NCBI RefSeq assembly: GCF_015999305.1
Contig: NZ_JAEAGP010000001.1
Coordinates: 2,879,001 to 2,943,000 of the forward strand
Length of the DNA: 64,000 bases
Direction: 5' to 3'
Origin: Erythrobacter sp. YJ-T3-07
Lineage (GTDB): Bacteria; Pseudomonadota; Alphaproteobacteria; Sphingomonadales; Sphingomonadaceae
The notes beneath the pieces were generated by a model, which saw nothing but the letters and a program-made list of their open reading frames with translations, did not search any database and was not told the DNA's origin. Positions 57,916 through 64,000 of this stretch are shown here, one piece after another. Made by a program: the position numbers and the translations under genes. Numbering within the stretch: the first letter of the stretch is position 1; every line of letters starts with the position of its first letter.

Positions 57916-59619
57916 TCAGCGCCCGCTCGCAGCCCCTGCCTCGCGCGCCTGCACGCCGGCGGGGCGATTGCGCGCCCGCATCCTGAACTCGGTCGGCTTG
58001 CGCACCGGCACCCGCAACACGCAGCGCACGCCCTGCGGCGCAAAGTCCAGCTCGACCGGGTGCTTGAGCTCGTGCGCGACGATCTTTTCGATCAGCTCGG
58101 TGCCGAAGCCGCGCGGGCGCTCGCTCGCCACTGGCGGCCCGCCGCGCTCCTGCCACAGCACCTCGACCAGATTGTCGCGCAGCTGGTGCCAAGTGACATC
58201 GAGCTGTCCGCCTTCGACCGAGAGAGAGCCATATTTGGACGCATTGGTCGCCAGCTCGTGAATCGCGAGGCCGAACGAGAGGGCGTCATTGGGCGCAAGA
58301 TCGACCTCGGGCCCGTCGAGTTTGAGGATCGCTTCAGCGGAATTTGTGTAGGGCGCGAGCTCCGCCTCCAGCACCGCGCGTAACGGCGTGGTGCCCCATT
58401 CGGACTGGGTCAGCAGATCGTGCGTCGCGGACAGGGCGCGAATCCGCCCGTCGAGCCCGCTGGCAAAGTCCTCCAGCGAATGCGCCCGGCGGCGCGTCAG
58501 CGCGACGATCGAGAGGACGTTCGCCAGCGTGTTCTTCACGCGGTGGTTGAGCTCGCGGGTCAGCGAATTGCGGATCGAGTTCTGCTCGGCATAGAAATCC
58601 AGCGCCGCCTGGTCCTCATGCGCCTGCTGGGTCAGCAGCCGTGCGACCAGCATCGAGAGGCTGGCGACCGCGATCCCGAACAGCAGGGTGATCATCGACA
58701 GCAGCGAGAGCGCATCGCCGCGTGCCGATTCCACCTCCACCGTCATCGGCCGATCGGCCAGATCGACCTCGATCCGCGTCACCCGCCCGGTCCGCCGTCC
58801 AGGCGCGTGCGCCGCGACCAGATTGGCGGCCACCGGCTCGCCATCATACAGCCGCACGCCCCGCTGGCCGACCAGTTCGCGCGTCAGCACCGAATCGAGG
58901 AACACCTGCGAATTGAACGGGCCGTAGACGAAGCCGCGGATCAGCTCGTCGCGCGTCCCCGGCTCGAACACGGGCATGTAGATGATGAAGCCCGAATCTT
59001 GCCCCTGGCCTTCCTGCACCAGCACGATCCGTCCGCTCGCGGTCGGGCGGCCGGTCTCGATCGCTTTCTGCATTGCGCTACGGCGGGTCGCCTCGGAGTA
59101 CATGTCGAAGCCGAGCGCGCGCGCATTGCGTTCGCTCATCGGCTCAAGAAAGGTCACCGGCACCGCGAAGTTGCTGTCGGGCCCAGGCCTCGGCGTGATC
59201 CGGAACGGCTCCCCTGTATCGGCCTGAACCATCCGCTCGAAGCTGCCGATCTGCCCGCTCGGCACGATCGGTGCCCAGCCGATCCCTTCCGCCCCACGAT
59301 AATCGGCGTCCAACCGCAATTCGGTGGCGAAGCGGCGGAACAGGTCGGCGGGCACCCGGTCGAGCGTGGTGATCAGCGCTGCGCCCGCGATCAGGTACGA
59401 TCCGCTGGTATTGACCCGCCGGTCCAGCGAGGACGCAATCACCTGCGCGGTTTCGTTGAGCTGCGCCTGCTCGCGCCGCCGCTCGCCGCGTTCGATCGCA
59501 TAGACGCTCAGCGCAGTGATCGCGGTGATCAGCAGGAAGATTACCACCGGCACGGCACGGGGGTAATGGACCAGCCATCGCCTGAATCGCCGTGTCGGAA
59601 GTGTCGGATCGGACGCCAC
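57916..59619 (-). CDS. CHASE-domain HWE histidine kinase of the general stress response
   Basis: GTG 59619 with ggagcaata upstream is preferred; the frame is open to 59694 but that part covers promoters. About 567 residues: TM1 (VVIFLLITAITALSVYAI), CHASE domain (~40-250: LPGPDSN..., GRIVLVQEGQGQDSGF), TM2 (near 275-300), and the kinase: ELNHRVKNTLANVLSIVALT with phospho-His near 358, N-box HELATNASKYGSLS, and WQERGGPPV then RGFGTELIE, the W-x-E of the HWE class. It likely senses an extracytoplasmic signal and phosphorylates PhyR. Confidence 0.88.
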   Translation of the reverse strand: MASDPTLPTRRFRRWLVHYPRAVPVVIFLLITAITALSVYAIERGERRREQAQLNETAQVIASSLDRRVNTSGSYLIAGAALITTLDRVPADLFRRFATELRLDADYRGAEGIGWAPIVPSGQIGSFERMVQADTGEPFRITPRPGPDSNFAVPVTFLEPMSERNARALGFDMYSEATRRSAMQKAIETGRPTASGRIVLVQEGQGQDSGFIIYMPVFEPGTRDELIRGFVYGPFNSQVFLDSVLTRELVGQRGVRLYDGEPVAANLVAAHAPGRRTGRVTRIEVDLADRPMTVEVESARGDALSLLSMITLLFGIAVASLSMLVARLLTQQAHEDQAALDFYAEQNSIRNSLTRELNHRVKNTLANVLSIVALTRRRAHSLEDFASGLDGRIRALSATHDLLTQSEWGTTPLRAVLEAELAPYTNSAEAILKLDGPEVDLAPNDALSFGLAIHELATNASKYGSLSVEGGQLDVTWHQLRDNLVEVLWQERGGPPVASERPRGFGTELIEKIVAHELKHPVELDFAPQGVRCVLRVPVRKPTEFRMRARNRPAGVQAREAGAASGR

Positions 59620-59686
59620 TATTGCTCCGCTAGAATATCGTTCGGGCCGCGCGTCCGGCGGCCTGGTGAATGTCGGATTTAGCAAG

Positions 59687-59711
59687 GGAACCACGCGCGG
59701 GCAGCAACGTT
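59687..59711. promoter_or_regulatory. EcfG-type promoter of nepR-ecfG
   Basis: GGAAC (59687-59691), 16-base spacer, CGTT (59708-59711), 76 bases before nepR ATG. On the other strand the same stretch reads GGAAC (59713-59709), 16 bases, GGTT (59692-59689), so it may also drive the divergent kinase gene with a weak -10. Confidence 0.75.
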
Positions 59712-59786
59712 CCTGTTGTCTTGGATCGATTATGGGAAGGGCAGGCTTGGGTTTCGGCTATCGATACCCCATGTAAGCCAACAGGC

Positions 59787-59999
59787 ATGAACGAAAAACA
59801 CACACCGGATACGCAGGGCCAGCACGCCAAGGCGACTGGCAAGGATGGCGCGAGCATGGAAGAGCCTCGCTGGGCGGACAGCCTGCGAAGCCTGTACGAC
59901 TCCGTGGTCGACGAACCGATTCCCGACAGCTTCAAGGATTTGCTCGCTCAGTTCGACGATCCTGAAAAGGACGCCGACAAGGGCGGTGGCAAGTCATGA
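59787..59999 (+). CDS. nepR: Anti-sigma factor NepR
   Basis: The product from ATG 59787 has 70 residues. The core RWADSLRSLYDSVVDEPIP followed by DSFKDLLAQFD is the two-helix NepR motif that grips EcfG and is displaced by PhyR. The N-terminal part is a disordered charged tail. The ecfG start overlaps the stop (ATGA), so the pair is coupled. Confidence 0.92.
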   Translation: MNEKHTPDTQGQHAKATGKDGASMEEPRWADSLRSLYDSVVDEPIPDSFKDLLAQFDDPEKDADKGGGKS

Positions 60000-60616
60000 G
60001 TGGTCACCCCGCACCAGCCGCCGATCCGGTCGAGTTCAAGCGTGAACTGACCGGTGTGGTCCCGCACCTGCGCGCTTTCGCGCGCGGGTTGTGCGGCAGG
60101 CCAGATATGGCCGACGACCTCGTGCAGGAAACGCTGATGAAGGCGTGGGCCGCGCAGGAGCGGTTCGAGCCGGGCACCAGCATGCGCGCGTGGACCTTCG
60201 TGATCCTGCGCAATGCCTACCTCACCGACATGCGCCGCAACCGCTTTCGCGGCGAATATGACGAGAATGTCGCCGAACGCATCCTGACCGCGCCTGCGGG
60301 CCAGGAAGAGCCGATCCACCTGTCCGACATGCACCGTGCGCTGCTGACCCTCCCGCCCGAACGGCGCGAGGCACTGCTGCTGGTGGGCGCGGGCGGCTTC
60401 TCTTACGAAGAAGCGGCCAATATCTGCGGCTGCGCGGTCGGCACGATCAAGAGCCGCGTGGGCCGCGCCCGCGCCGCGCTCAACGCGATGCTTGCCGATG
60501 GCGATATTCCACGGCGCTCGATCGACGACGACACCGCCCACCGCGCGATTCTGGAAGAGCTGGACGATGTCGCGGCGGGCAATGGTCTGGCCGAACCGAC
60601 CAATGGGCGCAGCTGA
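59996..60616 (+). CDS. ecfG: General stress response ECF sigma factor EcfG
   Basis: This 206-residue sigma has region 2 (GVVPHLRAFARGLCGRPDMAD, DDLVQETLMKAWAAQERFEPG) and region 4 (LPPERREALLLVGAGGFSYEEAA, CAVGTIKSRVGRARAAL). It directs the core polymerase to GGAAC-CGTT promoters such as the three listed here. Held by NepR until PhyR is phosphorylated. Confidence 0.95.
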   Translation: MSGHPAPAADPVEFKRELTGVVPHLRAFARGLCGRPDMADDLVQETLMKAWAAQERFEPGTSMRAWTFVILRNAYLTDMRRNRFRGEYDENVAERILTAPAGQEEPIHLSDMHRALLTLPPERREALLLVGAGGFSYEEAANICGCAVGTIKSRVGRARAALNAMLADGDIPRRSIDDDTAHRAILEELDDVAAGNGLAEPTNGRS

Positions 60617-60676
60617 TGGCATCCGCGCCCTGCCCGGGCGCGCCCTGACCCCACGCCGCATCGCCGGATCGCCACG

Positions 60677-61873
60677 ATGAGCGAGCCGGGGGGCGAAGCG
60701 GAGCGTCGGCCTGACAAGCCGCCACGTTCCACCGGCGGTTCCAAGAAACGCACACTGCTGGCCGAACAGGAACTGCGCTTGCTGAGCACGCTGGTGCTGC
60801 TGCTGGGCGTGGGGCTGTTCCTCGCCCTGCCCTTCGTCCTATCGATCGGTTCTGTGGTGTTCCTGCCGGTCACCGCCGCCGTTCTCCTGACCGTATTGCT
60901 TGCCCCGCTGGCCGATCGCCTGTCGTCCTGGGGTGTGCCAAACACGCTTGCTTCGGTGCTCGCGCTGGTCATTTTCGTCGCGATCGTGGTGCTTGCATTC
61001 AGCGCGATCCTGCAGCCTGCCTTCTCTCTGTTCGACCAGCTGCCCGAACTGATCGAGCAGATCGGATCGCGCTACCGCGAGATGCAGGAGGAGTTCGCCT
61101 GGCTTGCCAATGCCAACGAGCGGCTGGCGGATCTGGTCGGCGGATCGGGGGCGACCGAAGTCACGCTGGCGGGCCCCTCGGTGTTCCAGCAGGTCGCGAT
61201 CAGCGCGCCGGTGCTGCTGCTGGAAGTAATGCTGACCTTCCTGATGGCGTTCTTCATGGTCGAGGCGCGCGGGCGACTTCGGCGCAACATCCTGTTCGGG
61301 CGGACCAGCTTCGGCACCAGCGTGAAGGCCGCGCGCGTGTTGCGCGAGGTGCAGGATCGCGTCGCCGCCTACATCCTGACCGTGGCGTGGATCAATCTGG
61401 GCGTCGGCATCGTCGTCGCGCTGGGCGCGTGGGCGATGGGCTTGCCCGCACCGATCATGTGGGGCGGCCTTGCAACCCTCCTCAACTTCATCCCCTATGT
61501 GGGCCCGCTGGCGATGACCGGGCTGCTGGTGCTGTTCGGGCTCGGCACGGCGGATTCGGTCTTTCTCGGAATGATCCCTGCGGTCGCCTACATCACGCTG
61601 CACGTGTTCGAGGCGAATGCGATCACGCCCGCGATCCTTGGCCGTCGGTTCACCATGAACCCGGTGATGATCCTGCTCGCCTTTTCCTATTTCACCTGGA
61701 TATGGGGGGCGATCGGCGCGCTGCTGTCGGTTCCGCTGCTGCTGATGCTGACCGCGTTCTTCGACCATGTCGGGCGGCCCAACCTGCTCGGTTTCATCTT
61801 CGGCGAACCGCTGTTCCAGACCCCGCTGATCGAAGAGGCGGACGAGTCCCTCACGCCGCCGCCCAAAGGCTAA
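60677..61873 (+). CDS. AI-2E family transporter (PerM/YdiK-like)
   Basis: This 398-residue protein has about eight membrane segments: two near residues 25-75, then a soluble middle part (~110-160), and the rest in the C-terminal half (GVGIVVALGAWAMGLPAPIMWG, LATLLNFIPYVGPLAMTGLL). The PYVGP motif near residue 270 is the family mark. Members export small molecules or ions; substrate unknown. It starts 60 bases after ecfG and may be read from that transcript. Confidence 0.85.
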   Translation: MSEPGGEAERRPDKPPRSTGGSKKRTLLAEQELRLLSTLVLLLGVGLFLALPFVLSIGSVVFLPVTAAVLLTVLLAPLADRLSSWGVPNTLASVLALVIFVAIVVLAFSAILQPAFSLFDQLPELIEQIGSRYREMQEEFAWLANANERLADLVGGSGATEVTLAGPSVFQQVAISAPVLLLEVMLTFLMAFFMVEARGRLRRNILFGRTSFGTSVKAARVLREVQDRVAAYILTVAWINLGVGIVVALGAWAMGLPAPIMWGGLATLLNFIPYVGPLAMTGLLVLFGLGTADSVFLGMIPAVAYITLHVFEANAITPAILGRRFTMNPVMILLAFSYFTWIWGAIGALLSVPLLLMLTAFFDHVGRPNLLGFIFGEPLFQTPLIEEADESLTPPPKG

Positions 61874-61886
61874 CGCCCGACCTGAC

Positions 61887-61925
61887 AAAAAAGGGGCCGG
61901 ACCGCAGCGCGGCCCGACCCCTTTT
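61887..61925. terminator. Bidirectional terminator between transporter and sod genes
   Basis: A stem of about 13 bases with two mismatches (ggggccggaccgc / gcggcccgacccc) is flanked by an A-run (61887-61892) and TTTT (61922-61925). It separates convergent genes. Confidence 0.65.
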
Positions 61926-61950
61926 CAATCGTTGACGATAGCTCGTCCGA

Positions 61951-62565
61951 TCAGCTGGAATATTTCCAGGTCTCACCGCGCGCGAGGTTCTCGCTCGCGA
62001 AGCCCCAGTTCAGCTTCTCGGTGGTCAGCGCCTTCAGATAGGCCGGACGCGCATTCTGGTGGTCGAGGTAGTAGGCGTGCTCCCACAGGTCGATCACGAG
62101 CAGGGGGTTGACGCCATCCTTGTCGGCCAGCGTGTCGCCGTCATGGGTTTCCTCGATCGTCAGCTTGCCGCCCTTTTCGGCGAGCCAGACCCAGCCGCTA
62201 GCGAAGTGACCGGCACCGCGTTCCTGCAGCTTTTCCTTGAGCGCATCGACCGAGCCGAAGGCGCTTTCGATCATGCTCTTGAGCTCGTCCGAGGCGGAGG
62301 TTTCTTCGCCCGCCATCGAGTTCCAGTAGAACCCGTGGTTCCAGCTCTGCGCCGAATTGTTGAACAGGCCCTGGTCGCTGCCGCGCGCGGCGGCGATGAT
62401 TTCCTCAAGCGACTTGTCCGCGTGATCGGTACCTTCGATCGCCGCGTTGGTCTTGTCGATATAGGCCTTATGATGCTTGCCGTGGTGGTAGCTGAGCGTC
62501 TCGGCGGAGACCGCCGGGGCCAGCACGGTGTCCGGATAGGGCAGCGGGGTAACTTCGAAAGCCAT
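61951..62565 (-). CDS. sodB: Superoxide dismutase (Fe/Mn)
   Basis: From ATG 62565 the product has 204 residues; the open frame to 63303 is antisense to the next gene's coding strand region and is not used. Metal ligands: SYHHGKHHKAYIDKTN near 25-40, SWNHGFYWNSM near 73-83 and DLWEHAYYLDH near 157-167, with the WxxE/DxWEHAY motif complete. The Gln before the ligand region (NSAQSWNHG) favours the Fe-type. Confidence 0.92.
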   Translation of the reverse strand: MAFEVTPLPYPDTVLAPAVSAETLSYHHGKHHKAYIDKTNAAIEGTDHADKSLEEIIAAARGSDQGLFNNSAQSWNHGFYWNSMAGEETSASDELKSMIESAFGSVDALKEKLQERGAGHFASGWVWLAEKGGKLTIEETHDGDTLADKDGVNPLLVIDLWEHAYYLDHQNARPAYLKALTTEKLNWGFASENLARGETWKYSS

Positions 62566-62597
62566 GTGTGTTGTCTCCCATTCTTTGGGTTTGTGGT

Positions 62598-63917
62598 TCA
62601 GCTGTCGGTAAGTGAACGCGCGGGCGCGGCATCCGTTGCAAGATTTTCGCCGCTTTCGTTCAGGAATTCGCTTGCGCCCTCTCGATCGGTCGCACTGGCG
62701 AGCGCGACGTCGGCGGTCACGTTGGCCAGCGTGCGCATGATGTCGGGGATCATCTCCACCGCGACCAGCAGCGCAAGCGGCTCGACCGGCACGCCCATCG
62801 CCAGCGCGATCGGCCCGATCGAGACGACGAAGCTGATCGTGCCGGGCAAGCTGACCGACCCGATCGAAATCACGAAGGCCACCGCCAGCCCGGCGAGCAT
62901 GGCGGTGAGGCCCAGCTGGATCCCGAACAGATGCGCGACGTAGATCGCCACCGCGAGGTTCATCGCCGGGCTGGTCGCGCGGAAGATCGCGACCGACAGC
63001 GGCAGGACGAAATCCGCGACATTCTCGCTTATGTCGAGCCGCCGCGCGCTTGCCAGCATCGCGGGCAGGCTCGCGAGCGAGCTCTGGGTGGAGATGGCAA
63101 CCGCCTGCGCGGGCAGCATCGCGCGAGCGAAGCGCAGCGGTCCATGCCGCACCGCGCCGACCACGAAGGCCGCGACCAGCACGATCCCGCCCATCGCCGC
63201 TACGGTCGCGATATAGTGGATCAGCGTCAGGAACGCCGCGTCTCCGCCTGCGCGCACCGCGACCCCCAGCGCCAGCGCGAAGACCCCGACCGGCGCAACC
63301 CACAGCACCCAGCCGATCACCATCAGCATCGCATTAGCGACCGCTTCGAAAAAGCTGCGCAGGATCGCGGACTGCTCGGGCGCCAGGCGGGTGATCGCGA
63401 CCGCGAACAGCGCGAAGAAAATCGTCAGCGGCAGCATCGCGGTTTCGGCCGCGGCGGCGATGATGTTGGGCGCGATCAGCGACAGGATGAATTCGCTTAA
63501 GCCCGGCACCTCCTGCGGCTCGACATTCGCGGCCAGCAGGCTTCGTGCGCCCGCAGGCGGCGGCACCGCGTCGAGCAGCAGTGGCATCGCGATCAGCGTC
63601 ACGACCCCGCTGAACACGAGCCCGCCTGCGACCAGCAGCAGCATCCGCCGCGCGGTCGCCCCGGCGCGCGCGGCACTGGCAAGCTGGGTGATGCCCAGCA
63701 CCAGCAGTGCGGCGACCAGCGGAATGATCGTCATTTGCAAGGCGCGCAGCCACAGCGCGCCCGCCGGTGCGGTGACCGGCAGAATGCTGTCCGCGACTGG
63801 TCGCCCGGCGATCAGCGATCCGGCGATCAGCCCGGCGACGAGCCCGCCGAAGGTCCACCAGACCGGCAGACGCAACGTCACCAGCCGTGCGGGACGGGTT
63901 GTCTCAGGTGCCGACAA
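62598..63917 (-). CDS. Dicarboxylate/amino acid:cation symporter (DctA/GltP family)
   Basis: TTG 63917 with ggaaggggg upstream is preferred over ATG 63995. The product has about 439 residues with ~8-9 TM segments. The family core motifs are present: STQSSLASLPAML (serine-rich hairpin 1), SPAMNLAVAIYVAHLFG (NMDGT-like region is altered), and SVSLPGTISFVVSIGPIALAMG (hairpin 2). Family members take up C4-dicarboxylates or glutamate with protons or sodium. The altered substrate-binding residues suggest a non-classical substrate. Confidence 0.85.
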   Translation of the reverse strand: MSAPETTRPARLVTLRLPVWWTFGGLVAGLIAGSLIAGRPVADSILPVTAPAGALWLRALQMTIIPLVAALLVLGITQLASAARAGATARRMLLLVAGGLVFSGVVTLIAMPLLLDAVPPPAGARSLLAANVEPQEVPGLSEFILSLIAPNIIAAAAETAMLPLTIFFALFAVAITRLAPEQSAILRSFFEAVANAMLMVIGWVLWVAPVGVFALALGVAVRAGGDAAFLTLIHYIATVAAMGGIVLVAAFVVGAVRHGPLRFARAMLPAQAVAISTQSSLASLPAMLASARRLDISENVADFVLPLSVAIFRATSPAMNLAVAIYVAHLFGIQLGLTAMLAGLAVAFVISIGSVSLPGTISFVVSIGPIALAMGVPVEPLALLVAVEMIPDIMRTLANVTADVALASATDREGASEFLNESGENLATDAAPARSLTDS

Positions 63918-64000
63918 GCGCGATTGCCCCCTTCCATCGCCGTGCGCACGCGTCCACAAGCGCGCCCCACGGGATCGCCTCGGTACAGACGACAAGCAAG

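Noticed and set aside
61951..63303. Long N-terminal extension of the superoxide dismutase frame
   Set aside because: The extension is antisense/out of frame to the symporter gene and low complexity; SOD starts normally at 62565.
1..64000. CRISPR array
   Set aside because: No series of regularly spaced direct repeats was seen on reading; the only tandem-like repeats are the TnsB-type sites at 1.6 kb.

Overview
The window looks like a GC-rich alphaproteobacterium, most likely Sphingomonadales (Erythrobacteraceae/Sphingomonadaceae-like). The main reasons are the right-hand locus phyR / CHASE-HWE kinase / nepR / ecfG with EcfG-type promoters, the class I PHA synthase and phasin, and the general style of the core genes. 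This is inferred from gene content, not from a database match.

Layout. (1) 1-44512 is accessory DNA that ends exactly beside the 3' end of a tRNA-Cys gene (44513-44586, minus strand), the usual attachment point of an integrative element. No integrase is in view, so the other end lies left of the window. From left to right it holds: the end of a Tn7-like transposon (partial tnsB, tnsA, terminal repeats); two TnsB-like paralogues with no recognisable catalytic triad; a nuclease/defence stretch (thermonuclease + excalibur protein, propeller-VRR-NUC protein, Panacea toxin-antitoxin, GIY-YIG protein); an unusual nucleobase-handling cluster at 8.3-12.4 kb (HTH regulator, OGG-like DNA glycosylase, Gly/Ser-rich small protein, PfkB-nucleoside deoxyribosyltransferase fusion, QueC-like enzyme, SagB-like nitroreductase) beside a ~1240-residue PD-(D/E)XK protein; a heavy-metal island at 16.3-34.6 kb (Czc-type RND efflux, two CDF proteins, CopAB, a CnrYXH-like sigma/anti-sigma/sensor trio, and a train of small copper- and thiol-related envelope proteins); an uncharacterised exonuclease module (35.1-38.0 kb); and a second defence block with a KGGVGR-ATPase operon divergent from a Cap15-type CBASS operon, followed by a DUF2235-LysM hydrolase.

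(2) 44513-63917 is chromosomal core: tRNA-Cys, acyl-CoA thioesterase, a winged-helix/crotonase fusion, aminotransferase, phaC and phasin with PhaR-like palindromes, clpS, lptF-lptG, acetyltransferases, a receiver protein, the general stress response locus, an AI-2E family transporter, superoxide dismutase and a dicarboxylate/amino-acid symporter.

The best candidate for an undescribed system is 8279-12360. It combines QueC, OGG, NDT and nitroreductase chemistry, has translationally coupled genes, and includes a small Gly/Ser-rich protein just upstream of the enzymes. QueC-like and OGG-like proteins are known as CBASS type IV accessories and a QueC-like protein is part of Qat, but this gene set has neither a CD-NTase nor the Qat ATPase. 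A second candidate is a ~95-nt leftward RNA between the receiver gene and phyR, with an EcfG-like promoter and a strong terminator. Gene functions below rest on motif reading only; no search was run.
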